The notes beneath the pieces were generated by a model. It searched no databases, had not been told where the DNA came from, and saw only the letters and a list, made by a program, of their open reading frames with translations. Made by a program: the position numbers and the translations under genes. From Mauremys mutica (taxonomy: Eukaryota; Chordata; Testudines; Geoemydidae), in assembly GCF_020497125.1 (NCBI RefSeq), contig NC_059079.1, positions 10,683,553-10,747,552 on the forward strand: a DNA stretch of 64,000 bases. The letters are read 5' to 3'. Each line of letters opens with the position of its first letter. Positions within the stretch are counted from its first letter, which is position 1. Positions 21,701 through 36,700 of this stretch are shown here, one piece after another.

Positions 21701-24700
21701 CTAGAGGAACAAGATACAATTCAATTTAGTCAGTATATTAGATTGGAACAGGAAACAGAAGAGGTGGATAAGATGGGCTTTCTACTCTCAACCTCTATGG
21801 AAGGGGAGAAACAAACAATTGAATCTGTTTGGAGCAAAGATGACACACATGCTGTTGAACACGGAACATTAGGACTATGTCAATGAAGTAAGAAATTGTA
21901 ACTCAGCTAAGTTTCCTCTATTACCCAACCATACAAATACATAAAATAAATTAGGATGCCAGAATCTATGTTCTTTTGTTCTAACAAGACCTTTCCATTC
22001 TCATCTTCCTTAGCTTTTGTGAACTGGGTTATATCAATTACATATATTATCTTTGCGCCTATGATTTGTTTCAATAAATTTACACTTTGAAAATAGTCAA
22101 ACAATTAAGACAAAAGCTACTGTCCAAGTTATAAAAAAAAATAGTGAATGTACCTGTTGAACTGTTGCTTCCTCGAGCCCTGACCTGCGAAACTCTGCTA
22201 TAATTGCTTTCAGGAACATTTGCTCATGCAATGAAGCACTCCTGAAAGAGAATAGGAAAATCTTACTACCAATCTTGGTCGACCAAATCTAGGACTTCAC
22301 TGACTCGTAGGAGGTGGTTTGAGGGGTAGGAAATATCTGATAAGGCCTTGCTGAAAAGCATTGTATACTTTCTGAGGCAGAAAAGGGAAAAATTGTAAGA
22401 TTATTTAGTTCATCACCCTGCCAACTGATACTCTTCTCATGTCACATTTCGCCCCATATATTGTAACACAAGGCTTTACAAGTTATTTAGAAACATTTCA
22501 TGCGGTTTAATCATCATGCCACTGTTTACAGGCACTCACATACTATGGTGATGGGACCATGTATAGGTACCTAGATAGGCTGAGTGCAACTACTTTAATA
22601 TGGCAGATCTGTGGAATTAAAAAATTCCAGCACCTAATGATATTTGTATTTGTCCTACTGGTGAAAAAGTCTGCATCTTCTTTGAGAGTTAAAAGTTTGG
22701 GATTTCAATATCAAATGAAATACTGGAGCATGTGCAATACTCAGTGTGTTATGAATGATTTACATTTGTGAATTAAGAATTTCACATTCTAGTTTTGATC
22801 TAAAATAAATATTTAAAACACAGTTCTACTCTGTAAAAATGACACCTTCTTACTGAAGGCATCTGTTCCATGTTTGCCTTCAAGTCATATCTGCTTGCTT
22901 TACTGACTAAAATAAAATATACTCTTTTTCTCCCATTAAGCTCTGCAGAACTGAGGCTGAGCCAGGTTCTCTCCTTTCTTGAGTTTCATGAACAGCTTTC
23001 TAAATTCATGTCAGTTACAACCTGTGCAAATGCACTGAGGCAATTGTGCTCCACAAATTTAACTGAGAGACTAATTTGGCCTGCGGAACTTCTTGATGCT
23101 CAAGAAAGAATCCAGTTTAAATAGGAATCAGAATTCTTGCATTCTGTTCCCAGATCTGTCACTTGCCACAACAAAGCACTTATTCTGTACCTTCATCTGG
23201 AAAAGAGGAATGCTTCCTACCCTCCTAAAGGTGCTGTGAAACAAAGTTTGTAAAGTGCTTAATATAAGTGCAGATATTACATAGTCTCCCAGAGAAACAA
23301 AAATTATATAACTGGGCTCGAGATTGGGGTGGAAACATGGGAAGATACCTCTAAACTGCAATTTTACCTGATTGAATTTATATAAGGGGATGAAAACATT
23401 TCATCTATGGCTTTCATTACATGGGCCATGCTGACTAGTCCAGAGGCACTTTTCTGGCTTGAGAACTCGCAGATCTCAGTGGACCTTCTACAGATATCAA
23501 GACAACGCCTTGCATCACCAGATAATGCTGCCACCTGAAAAGGAAAAGCATCACATCATTAGTAGCACTTTCCCAGCAGCTAAGAACAGCAACAAGAATT
23601 GACAGGGTTCTTTTAAAATCAGCAGAGCTGTGCCACTGTAGACAGCCATTCCTAGAGATCCTTGTTTTAAAAATGTAACTTTTATTGATCAAACCCAAAA
23701 ATCCAATCTAATCATTACATCAATTGCTGTAAAGATACATGTATAACAATTTCTACATAGAGGGCATGATTTTTAAAAACCTCTCTACATTGGCTCAACT
23801 CTGCACCCATCAAAGTTAATGATAAAATTCCCACCAACTTCAATGGGAGTAGAGTTAGGTCAACACTGGGAATTTTTGAAAATCTCACCCATAATCAATT
23901 TTTAACCAGAAAAAAATCATACCATGAGCAGTGTTTATCACTCAGTAATGCTTGGTCTTCTCATCTGTTGTTTCTAACAGACTGCAGGAGAACATTGCAA
24001 AAGGGTTTCCCCAAATATATAGCTGGGGGATTTTCAGAAGTGCCTGATGTTTCATGCCCATCACCCACTGAAAGTCCCTTAAGCATTTTTGAAAATCCAA
24101 TCTGTAGTTTACATTTTAACACAGGAAAGAATTTGTGTGAGAGAAATATAGTAGTGACTTAATTTTCAAAGGTGCTCAACACTTACAGCTCCCCTTGTTA
24201 TCAACAGGAGACAAGTCAGCAATACTTTTGAAAATCTGGTCATAAGAAGTGTTTGTTTTTACAGAGCACAATCTCTTCAAAAATCACACTGACCAGGAGA
24301 CCCATTGCAGATTAGTGAGTAATCTGCAAAATTAACATTATTCATTTTACCAAAATCCAAGCTAGTTTTTTTTTTTAATTTTGACAATTATTTGTGAGAC
24401 TATTTCATAGCATACTAATGTGTGCTCTACAGTGTGTTTTGCAATAGCAATGAAGTCAGGAAAAGGCACTCACTATTACACACTTATTAAATCCATGTCA
24501 AGAAGTAAATTATGGTTGTGGGTTTTTTAAAGAGAATTATTGGTTTGCAATTAAAAGTGAGAATTAGTGAGCTAATGTGCATCTCAAAGAAGATTGTAAT
24601 GATCAATATTAACAACATACAATAGCAGAGACATTTAAAACTATTTATACATCTTAATTTGGAGTGTTATTGACTTCAGTGTATTTATACAATTTTGTAC

Positions 24701-27700
24701 ACTAAATTAAATATTAATCAGTTAATTGGACCCTATCACAAGGAGTGTATCAGTCCAGAAGCACAACAGGTTCCAAATAAGAGAGAGAGAATGGTGAGGA
24801 GTACTTTGCAGCCTGAATATCATCTAATTGAAGAAGGTGGATCTGGATATTTCCATCATGATTATCAGACTAATTTTTGCAAGGCCACACAGTAGTTCAC
24901 ATTATGTCAAATATTGGAGAAAGATAACATCTCATCACTTTGTATTATCAGGATCCTACTGCAATGCTCCTAGTCTTCATTACTGTGTGACATTACTGAA
25001 CCAAGAGGGAACAGGCAAGCAGATTGCTCCAGCATCACACCTTACAGCACTGCTCTGCACACCGCTCTGTTGAGGGCACAGTGCCAGCATCCTCCTCCAT
25101 CCCTTGGCATGAAATGTCCAATCATGTGGATGGGTCTGCTCTCCATTACTGGCTACAGTCTATTATGCTCCTCTGACACTAGCCCCCTCACTTAATGGTG
25201 CAACACAGATAACACACTCTTGTACTATGTTTACCTTTCTGGAAACTAGCTGGATTGCATCCTCTTCAAATGCTTTTATGTGGTTCAGCCTGGATGAGAT
25301 AATCTGCTGTAACTGTTTGTAGGTGTAGGGCTGAAAGGACATTCTGGTGAGACCCTACAGAGAACAAATGAGTAAGAAGCATTTACTTGTTAACACACAG
25401 TATGGATTTATTGATGCTGTGTAATTTCACAGCAAGGAGGGCTTGTCTAAATCATTTCTTGACTCTTAAGGAAAGTGTCCCCTCCTCACCAATTAAAACT
25501 CGTAGAGTATATCACGTCTGCACAGCAAAGAAAATCTCATGGCTAGCCCACGCCAGCCGACTCAGGCTTGTGGGGCTTGGACTGTGGGACTATTTCATTG
25601 CTGTGTAGACTTTGAGCTTAGGCTGGAGCCTGAGCTCCGTAGACGGTCCTAGAGCTCGGGCTCCAGCCAGAGCTTGAAGTCTACATAGCAATGAAATAGC
25701 CCCACATCCCAAATGCTGCAATCCTGAGTTGGCAGGCATGGGCCAACCACAGGTTTTTATTTGCTGTGTAGACATACCCTTAGAGGCTGTTCTACATCAC
25801 CTTCACACACATTGGGGCCTGCCCATTAATGGATTCCAAAATAGCTCACTGTCAATCTTCTCACAAGCATGGCTTGCTACAGATAACTTTTTCAACTTCT
25901 GCGGTGGGGGCAGTCTCTCCATTCATCCCCCAAGACCAGTTCAAAACTTTCATCATTGCTGCACCATACATGCAAAAGAAGGTAGTGCACCTACTCAAGG
26001 GAAAGCCAGTGAAACTCTCCAGAGGAGATGACAGCATGGCCTCTCCCCACCACAATAAACTTGAGGAGAAGGAGCACCTACTTTCAAAATGCAAGTTTCC
26101 AGCACAGAAACTATGGGCCATCAGGCTGCTCCAGTAAAGGAAGCTTTTAAATGTCACCCATTTATCTCAGAATCACTCAAGAAGAGGCTCTACTAGGGTG
26201 ACCAGATGTCCTGATTTTATAGGGACAGTCCCGATTTTTGGGTCTTTTTCTTATATAGGCTCCTATTACCCCCCCACCCCCGTCCCGATTGCTGTCTGGT
26301 CACCCTAGGCTCTACTCTATGTAAAAATAGCCCTTTCTCACTTAGCAGATATACCTGTGTGTGTACATAGACATGCAAAGTCTCAACTGCTGACTTTCAT
26401 GACTAAAGTACTCCTGTTATCACTGGACAGTTAGTAACTATTAGGAGTGAGATACTTCTGTTAAGGCTCAGGCATAAATGGAATTAACTAAATTTCAACT
26501 ATAGGGCTAAATTGTGCCTTTGGTTGCACCTGTGCAACCTACTGCCTTCAATTTTCCACAATAACAGAATTTAGAACTACCCAGAATCTTTACTTTTTGG
26601 CTCATGTATGATCAATAGAAATAATCAGTGGACTCTCAGATCCCAGGTTCAGTTTGCAGGCCAGGCATTTAGAAAAAATAATTGTATTTGTAAACTGAGA
26701 TCGGAAAGTCACCAAAGGAATCGATCTGCAACCCTGGTACCATTTTTCCAAGTGACTTTTCTGAACAGCATTTAAAATATGGTTAGGAAAATATAATTTG
26801 TTACGCACTGGATCAGACCGTGTCCAATATTCTGTCCCGAAGTACGCAACACCTTATACTTCAGAGAAAGGCAATAAGTCATAGTGCAATGATGTGATGG
26901 GGATGAGTAGCAAAGGAATTTTCTCAGACCCTGGGGCAATCAGTTTACCCAGTGAAGTATGACATGTAATTATTCAAATCCTAATATGTATAATTGCAAA
27001 TTTTATAGTCATCTGGCTCCAATTTCCCCAATTCATCCTGACAAGAAAGAATACAAAGGGCTCCCCTTCTTGATATAGCCTCTAATTAGATAGCTGGCTC
27101 CTGCACTTCTAATCTCCCCATATCACCTCTCAGCGTAGCAACAAAGCTGTCAGGACATACCAGCCTACTAGCAACTCTGTTCATCATGATCCTCTCCGGC
27201 AAATCCATGGTGTTAGCGATGGCCAGGATGATCAGCTTGGCTTGCTTTTGGGTTGGCCAGTCAAATAGATTGTACATCACATCCTGCTTTCGGGTCCACA
27301 GGAGGTCAAGCTGGACCCAGGAGAGAAAGGAGACAGATGTTAATTGGAAAGGAAGGATGGTCTTGTGGTTAAGACACTTGATAAAGACTCAGGAGAGGTA
27401 GTTCAATATCTGGCTCTGCCACAGACTTCCTATATGATCTGGGTCATTTCACATCTCCGTCTCATAAGAACAGCCATACTGGATCAGACCAATGCTCCAC
27501 ATAGCCCAATATCTGTTCACTGACAGTGGCCACTGCCAGATGCTTCACGGAGAGCGAATAGAACAGGGCAATTTATCGAGTGATCCATCCCCTGTTGTCT
27601 AGTTATAGCTTCTAACAGTTAGAGGTTTAGGAACACCCAGAGCATGCTGTTGCATTCCTGACCATCTTGACTAATAGCGATTGATGGACCTATCCTCCAT

Positions 27701-30700
27701 AATCTTATCTAATTCTTTTTTGAACCACTTATACTTTTGGCCTTTGACTGTGCGTTGTCTGAAGAAGTACTTCTTTATGTTTGTTTTAAACCTGCTGCCT
27801 ATTAATTTCATCGGGTGACCCCTGGTTTGTGTTATCTGAAGGGGTAAACATCACTTCCTTATTCACTTTCTCCACATCATTCAGAGGTCCACAAAATCAC
27901 ATTATATCCACCCTCAGTTGTCTCTTTTCCAAGCTGAACAGTCCCAGTCTTTTTAATCTCTCCTCATATGCTAGCTGCTCCATACCCCTAATTAATTTTG
28001 CTGCCTTCTCTTTACTTTTTCCAATTCTAATATATCTTTTTGAGATGGTGCAACTAGAACTGCAAGCAGAATTCAAGGTGGGAGCATATCATGGATTTAT
28101 ATAGTGGCATGATATTTTCTGTCTTATCTATCCATTTCCTAATGGTTCCTAACTTTGTTAGGTTTTTTGGACTACTGCTGCATATTGAGCAGATGTTTTC
28201 AGGTAACTATCTAGAATGATTTCAAGATCACTTTCTTGAATGGTAATAGCTAGACCCCATCATTTTGTTGTGATTATGTTTTCCTATGTACATTATTCTG
28301 CATTTATCAATATTGAATTTCATTTGCCATTTTGTTGCCCAGGTAACCCGGTTTTGAGGTCTCCCCTTGTAACTTCGCAGTCCGCTTTGGACATATCTAT
28401 CTTGAATAATTTTGTATCATCTGCAAACTTTGCCACCTCACTGTTTACCCCTTTTTCCAGATCAATTATGAATATGTTGAACAGCACAGATCCCAGGGGG
28501 ACCCCGTCATTTACCTCTCTCCCCTGTGAAAACTGACCATTTATTCCTACCCTTTGTTTCCTATCTTTTAACCAGTTACTGATCCATGAGAGGACAATCA
28601 CTCATATTCCCGGCTGCTTACTTTGCTTAGGAGCCTTTGGTGAGTGATCTTGTCTCATTTCATCATCCGTAAAATGGGGATACTACTACTTCCATTCTTC
28701 CACCCTTTATCTGTCTCATATATTTAGACTTTAAGCTCTCCAGGGAAGGGACTGTCTTTTACTAAGAACTTGTACATTGAATCCAGTCTCAGCTGGAATC
28801 TCTAGGTGCTGCTGTAATACTAATTCTACTATTAGTAATAGGTTTATAGGACAAGATGCTCGTGCATCTGAGTAAGGTCCTGGAACCCAGTGTGGTTTAT
28901 TAGTTTGTCATTACTTCTCATAGTACGCATTTGCAGAAGGTTTGCAAACTAGGACACAGTGTCCCCATAACATTACTGAATTTGCTCTCACAGTAAGAAG
29001 AAAACACCCAGACAAGAGGCAGCCTCTAATGTAGCCGAATCCCAGTCTATTTTAAGGGCTTTAGAGACTGTAACTAACTCCTCAAATTGTACCTAGAAGC
29101 GAAGCAGAAGCCAACACAGAGCACAGTTATAATGTGCTCTCACTAGTCTAACCTACTATGGCTGCAGAAAGGCTCATTCTGTACATTCAGTTTCATAGGT
29201 TTGCCTAAAAGATTCATTTTGGTGCCTTAAATCTCCCCCCATCTCCTAATTTTAAAACATGTACAGGCCATTTGATAATCCCCCTTGCATTCCCGTCTAG
29301 CCCCCAAAATACCCACTCCCTGTGATATTAGGGTAAACGGGGTGTGGGACACTTCTCCTCACCTCATCCACTATCAGCACTGTGGTCTTCCTCTTTGGCC
29401 CTGGTGTGCTGAATAGCTTTGCCAACAGCTCTGCAGCATGAGTTGCTGTCACCTTCTGACCTGTCAGTAGCTGAATGAGATTAAACAGTACACAAGATTA
29501 ATCACTCTGTAGTCCAATACCCAGGGGTCTAATTCTTAGTCTGTTTGACATCTGTCTACTGCACATCACCAAGTAGCTGAACACCACACAGACACACACA
29601 CACATCACATTAACACAACAGAACTGGGCTCAGAAGCCCTCAAAAAGACAACTCGGTCTACCAAAAACTGGACATAAAGGAAAAGACGAGGAATCAGGAA
29701 AGACCTAGTTAAAAAGGTCATAATGGTCACGGTGGCTTGTTCAAATAGAGATCTTGCAACAAACCCTTGAAGACTGTCTTAGAAATATATAAGCAGACAC
29801 ACTTGAAGAGGGCTTCACAGAGACCCTGAAATAAGAAAGTCCTGCTGCCAGCCCAAATCAGCTGCAAGAATAACTTATCTGACTCCAGCAATCTCAGGTC
29901 CATATTAAAGAATTTATGTATAGCCAAAAAGACCTTGGACTGAATAATTTACTCTTCTGTCTAATCTTTCTCCAAGTTTACTTCTGAACTGATCTATAAA
30001 GCAAGAGGTAATAATGTCAACTGCTGTCCATATTATAGCTTTTCCTCTGCAGCTGTTGAGGCTCATAGGAATCAGTGTGACCATTTCAGAATTACATCAC
30101 ATACATACCAGTCACATAGCCAACAAGTTCAGAGTCATGCGGGTACAGGAAAACCAGGTAAACATGATTGTTAGGAAGGGGCATATAAAGTGTGGAAGGG
30201 AGAAGAACGTACATTATAAGCCAGGGCACTACGATTTCTATGACTGCAGAATTCACCACTTGCTGCAGAACTGTGCTCCAGAATATCAGCTTTCATTTTA
30301 AAAAATTATTTCTAGGACTGAGGATTGCAAAGGTAACCTCGAAAACATAGAATGTAAATCAATGCATTATTTTCTTCCTCAATTTGAAGACAGCCTGAAA
30401 CAACAATTGAGAGGTGTGTACTCCCTTGGTTATCTGAATCAGGTCCCATGGACTCCATGATTCCACTGCTATGGAATTTTGCATTTTCCCAAGATGCCAT
30501 GGAATTCAGTATTTTTGCCACAGAATTTGTCATTTCGCTACAGCATGAGGCCTGAAGTTCTGTTTTCTCACTCCCTGATCTCTGCCAAAACCTGCTGGTA
30601 GCTGCCTGTTGCTTTCCTCAAAAGGGAGAGTCAAAAGATTACAGTGCTTGTTCCCGGCACTGTTCCATGGAGCCATATAGCAGCAGGTCAGGGAACCAGA

Positions 30701-33700
30701 GCTGGACAAGCTCTCAGCCAGGGAAGTAGCTGGAATCAGAAGTGTATGTTGGCTGGCTGAGCTGCCTGGAGAGCAGTGCAGCAGTCAAGGCCCGGGGAAC
30801 CAGAAAGATGAGTAGTTTAAGTTGGCTACAAGCTCCCCTTGCCTGGAACCCAGGGGAGAGGAAGGATGTTCTAAGCTGGGATGCCTGCATAACATCACAA
30901 ATGGTGAGGATGACAGAAACCAGCCTTATGGAAAGCAGTGAAGATGCCCTATTGTCAAAACTAATCATTGTTGAAAATAATCCTTGACCAATTTTACATC
31001 AGTGAGCATTTTCTACAGTGATCCATAGCTGTGTGTGTTTTTGTCAGAGTTGGGAGGATAAATATCATATGGCAAAAAAGTACCTTGGAACTGAGAGGTG
31101 CTTGCCATGGAACTTGGTTTCATTGTGCTGCAGAGCAGAGGGCCAGGGCTACAGCAGCCACTTTCTGCACTCCTCTCACCACTGCCTTACACCTGCACAC
31201 TTCCCCCACAACAAATACCTCTCTTACGTTAGCATAGAAACATTTGTAGCTCAGCCAATACCACCAGCCCCAAGGCAAATGCAACCTTGAACTTTAATTA
31301 GGAACAGGAATCTTGCAAGAGAAGGAACTGATGTTTCAGAAAACTAGTAATGGAACACAGAATCTTTCATTTCTAGCACTGGTTTGACAGCCTAGATTGA
31401 CAGAGGCCATGACTTGTTACCATTGATGGCTATTTAGTGGTCTCAGTCCAGTTCCTAGAAGACTGGTGTCCACACAATAAAATACTTTCCCTCTCAACTG
31501 GCAGCATTTGTGGCAGCTTCAGGAGAGATACTAAGGATTAACTTGTCAGGGAGACTGAAAATACTGTATGATCCACAGAGGCAGTTCCTCTTTGCCACCA
31601 TGGTTTAGCCCTGACAATCAGGTCTGTCACTTTTAGGTAACTATTCTGTTGCTAGAGTGGCCTCTAGTATTCTCAGCTCAGCACTTTCAGACGCACAGGC
31701 AAGCATGCACAAAGAATTTTTGGGGGGGGGGGGGGGGGGGGGGGAAATCAGGAATCTACTTTGTAATTTTTTTTAAAGGAACTGATGTTATAAAACCTGA
31801 TTTCCTTGGTGCTGCTGCCTTGGTGAAGTTCAATACATCAAAGTACTCAAGGAACAATCTCTCCAGCCTTAATAGCAGGAATCTCCAAAATAAGATCACT
31901 TTACAAGTCTGTCCTAGGAGAAAAGCATGCTGTTCCTTGAGAGGACTGCTGGGATGTGTTAGAGTTATGGCTCACGTAGGGCTGGGCATAGGGATCTGAG
32001 AAAGTGACAGGAGTTCAATTTCCCTTCATATAAGGGATATGTCAGAGAGGCCTTGCTCACCTGTAATATTTGCACATAGGCCTGGTGAGGGTCAGTCAGC
32101 TTCATGCCATTGATTTCTATGAACTGGAAGGATGGCAGCTCATCATTTTCTGCTGCTTGTTCGAGACAACGAATTACTTCATGAACAGTTACTGTTTTGC
32201 CTGTTCCAGGAACCCCAGAAATGTACATACACCTGAAACAGGAGAGGATCCATTCATGATCCCAGTGATCTGCACACAGGACTGAGAACTCCCAAATTCT
32301 AAACCCGTCTTTGAAAATGACTCCTTTTTGTTGCCTTTGGGAAGTCCCTAAACTTCAGCTTTTCTATCTGCACATTGCGGATAACATTTGCCTGCCTAAC
32401 AGCAGGGTCATAAAGATTATATGAGTTATAACTACTTCTATAGAACAGGCAAAAAAAATTATCTAGTCAATTTCAGATGTGCTGGGAAAGATATCTTAGT
32501 CTTTAGTTGAAATCTGAGTAAGCAGAAAGACTGCAGGAGAGTTTTGTATCAAGTAGAGTCAAAAGCAAAACACTGCTAGGATTATATGAATTTCAACAAA
32601 CTGGGAATAACTTGTTCAGAAAGATTAGATGTCACACTACTGCTGCTCTTCTGCCACAGACAAACATGATCTGGGTGGTTTACTGCCTCCTTTCCTTTCC
32701 CAAATTGCATTTCAGTGGAATAAAATTTCTCTCTATTTACCCAAACAGCCTGCTGAAGTGCTAATAGCTGCCTCTGACCAACCTCCAAACTGTATACAGA
32801 AGTAGGCCATGAGACAACTCACCCTCCTGTTCCATCAATAAGTTTGCTTTCTACAAAATTATAGATATCCTGGAACTCCTCTTCTCGGCAAGGCAAGGAA
32901 CCTGGGATGGTGGAAACGTGCAGCCTTAGATTGAAACAAAAAAGAAAAACACACTAGTCAAGATTTTAGAATTTTCAACGCTCCAACTTGCAGAAAGGCA
33001 AGTGGGAAGAATCCCCCTCTTCCTACACACACAAATACATATAGATACTTTGAATCTGCCTTACACTGTAAGAGTGCTTGGTTTATTTTTTGTTTTTGTT
33101 TTAAAAGGAACCTTAAGTCTTATAGAAAGTGACCTTAACCTAGCCTTCACATATGTTCTCCCGAAACTTCCAGATACCACATGCTCTGATCTCCGCAAGC
33201 AAACAGCACGGATGTGCAAAAGTCAGGAAGATTCATCTACTGCTTGCCCAGACAAAATTACAAAAAAATCACAAAAAGGAAAGAATGAAGGAATAGGGGA
33301 ACCTGATAACAGGAAGTATTGGGGGTGAGAGAGTCAAGTAAAGGGAAGGAGTTGAGAGAAAGACACAGCCAATCTTACAAGCATTTATTTCAATGGAGCA
33401 TGTAGAACTCAAACCAGTAACTAGTGTTTTTTTCCACTAATGGGAGCCAGTGTGTAAGTGCCCTGCAGAAGCTAGGAGAAACCCATTGATTCTCTAGCAT
33501 TGTGCAGAGTAAAATAAATATTGCTACCAATTTCTGTAGCTCAGGGATCTTAGGCCTGGTCTACACTACGCGTTTAAACCGGTTTTAGGAGCATTAAACC
33601 GATTTAACGCCACACCCGTCCACACTAAGAGGCCCTTTATATCGGTATAAAGGGCTCTTTAAACCGGTTTCTGTACTCCTCCCTAACGAGAGGAGTAGCG

Positions 33701-36700
33701 CTAATATCGGTATTACCATATCGGATTAGGGTTAGTGTGGCCGCAGATCGACGGTATTGGCCTCCGGGCGGTATCCCACAGTGCACCACTGACCGCTCTG
33801 GACAGCAATCTGAACTCGGATGCAGTGGCCAGGTAGACAGGAAAAGCCCCGCGAACTTTTGAATATTTCCTGTTTGCCCAGCGTGGAGCTCCGATCAGCA
33901 CGTGTGGCGATGCAGTTAAAAATCAAAATAAAGAAAGAGCTCCCGCATGGACCATGCGGACGTGATTGCTGTAAGGGCAGGCAAATCTGTTCTATCAGCG
34001 CTCCGTTACAGAAGACGAATTAAAAAACATTTTTAAAAAATCTCCAGACAGACGCCATAGCAGGGACTCAGCGCACTGCTGCGTGACAAGCGTAACGGAA
34101 AGCCAAGGAATCAAATGGACGCTCATGGACTGGAGGACTCAAGCTATCCCACAGTTCCTGCAGTCTCTCTGAAAAGCATTTGCATTCTTGGCTGAGCTCC
34201 AAATGCTTCTAGGGTCAAACACAGTGTCCGCGGTGGGTCAGGGCATAGCTCGGCAATTTACGCACCCCCCCACCCACCCCCAGAAGTGAAAGGGAAAACA
34301 ATCCTCTCTTGACTCTTTTACATGTCACCCTATCTTTACTGAATGCTGCAGATAGACGCGATGCTGCAGCACTGAACACTAACATCCTTGCTCCCCCCCG
34401 CCATGGGTGGCTGATGGTGCAAAACGACTGGTACCCGTCCTCATCATCAGCCTATTGGCACATGGGGCAGTGCAAAAGGGCTGGTAACCATGCTGACTAG
34501 CATCCGTCAGGTCGATCAAGGGCGCCTGGCCCTAATTTTTCCTGGTAGATGGTGCAGTATGGCTGATAACCATCGTCATCATAGCAACAGGGGGCTGAGC
34601 TCTGTCAGCCCCCACCCTTCATGTGTAAAAAAAAGATTCAATTGCCCCTGGACTAGCAGAGGGATGCTGGGCTCCTCTCCTCCACACTCCTTACTGTCCT
34701 GTCTGGACTATCATAGCAGCTGGAGGCTGCCTTCCACTCATTTCTCACTAACAAGTCAGTGTGTCTTATTCCTGCATTCTTTATTACTTCATCACACAAG
34801 TGGGGGGACAATGCTACGGTAGCCCAGGAAGGCTGGGGGAAGAACGGAATCAACAGGTGGGGTTGTTGCAGGAGCACCCCCTGTGAATAGCATACAGCTC
34901 ATAATTTCTGCAGGATCTGACACAGAGCAGCTGTGCTCTCTGATACAGTGGTTCTCTAGTACACTTGCCCATATTCTAGGCAGGACTGATTCTATTTTTA
35001 GATACCAAAAAGGAGGGATTGACTCAGGGAGTCATTCCCAATTTTGGCTTTTGCGCCCCTGGCTAAGAGCAGCCAGGGGCACTTATGACAGCAGCAAATG
35101 GTGCAAAACGACTGGTAGCCATGATCATCTTTTTACCAATTTATGGATTGGTAGATGGTGCAGTATGGCTGGTAACCATCTCTGCTGTCATGCAAAAGCA
35201 AAAGCATGCTGCTGTGTAGCGCTGCTGAATCGCCTCTGTCAGCGGCATCTAGTACACATACGGTGACAGTCACAAAAGGCAAAACAGGCTCCATGATTGC
35301 CATGCTATGGCATCTGCCAGGGCAATCCAGGGAAAAAAGGCGCAAAATGCTTGTCTGCCGTTGCTTTCCCAGAGGAAGGAGTGACTGACGACATTTACCC
35401 AGAACCACCCGCGACAATGACAATGATTTTTGCCCCATCAGGCACTGGGATCTCAACCCGGAAATTCCAAGGGGCGGGGGAGGCTGCAGGAACTATGGGA
35501 TAGCTACGGAATAGCTACCCACAGTGCAACGCTCCAGAAGTCGATGCTAGCCTCGGACCGTGGACGCACACCACCGATTTAATGTGTTTAGTGTGGCCGC
35601 GCGCACTCGATTTTATACAATCTGTTTTACAAAACCGGTTTATGCAAATTCGGAATAGTCCCATAGTGTAGACGTACCTTTAGTAATTAATATTGTTGAG
35701 AAGCTAAAATGCTGGAGGAAAATTTACATATCCAGAAACCTAAACTTAGGGCTAATCTACACTGGCAGCACTTTAATGTGCCTTGTGTGGTCGCGGCGCA
35801 GCGCTGGGAGAGAGCTCTCCTAGCACTCTAAAAAAAACCACCTCAACGAGGGGCGCGGCTCCCAGCGCTGGGGCACTGTTTACGCTGGTGCTACAGTACT
35901 GCAACTTGCTGCGCTCAGGTGTTTTTTCACATCCCTGAGCGAGAAAATTGCAATGCTGTAAAATTGCCAGTGTAGACAAGCCCTTAGTATGCATAGACCA
36001 GTCTAAATGTTTTTAATCCTGAAGAGTATTCCTGCCCTTAGTCTCTGAACCAAGGATGCTTCTGCTATTGCCAGTTCTTGAAGAAACCCTTAGCTTGGAA
36101 ATAGCATTTGTGCCTTTACCCCACATGAATAAAGCAAAGGTGGCATTTCCTCGGTGTTACCCTCTCTTCCACAGAGAAATGAGGAACAAACAGGATAATC
36201 CCTCTGCTACACTTTACCTTAATCGGGCCTCTTCTAGCACATTGGCTGGTTTCTCTGTTGCTTGGTTTCGAATGGGAATTCTGGGAGTAGCATTTTGGGG
36301 CGTCTTGGGGGTTCTTGGCTCAGGCTGCAGAGAAAAGTCAAAATCCTCAGAAGTAGGTTCTGCATAGTATTAGATGTATTTATATTAGAGACAATCTTCT
36401 GTCTACATTTGCAAAAGATTGTTTATACTAAAAGATCATTTGAGGATTTCAGGGTGTGAAAGTGAGGCGAGAGCTGGACTTTATTAAGGATATTTGACAA
36501 AGATTTAGACATAAAAAAAACAAAAAACGCCTAAATGTTATTTTAAAAGGGGGATATTTGAAACTCAATAAAAAAATCCCATGAAACTTTTAAGCATCTC
36601 ATGAGTTTTTAAATTTAAACAATCCCCTTTGCGGTGCTATAAAACCACAAGAACCAGAGAGACTGAATAGGCAGTGACTCTCCTGTCTAATTTCAGTGTC

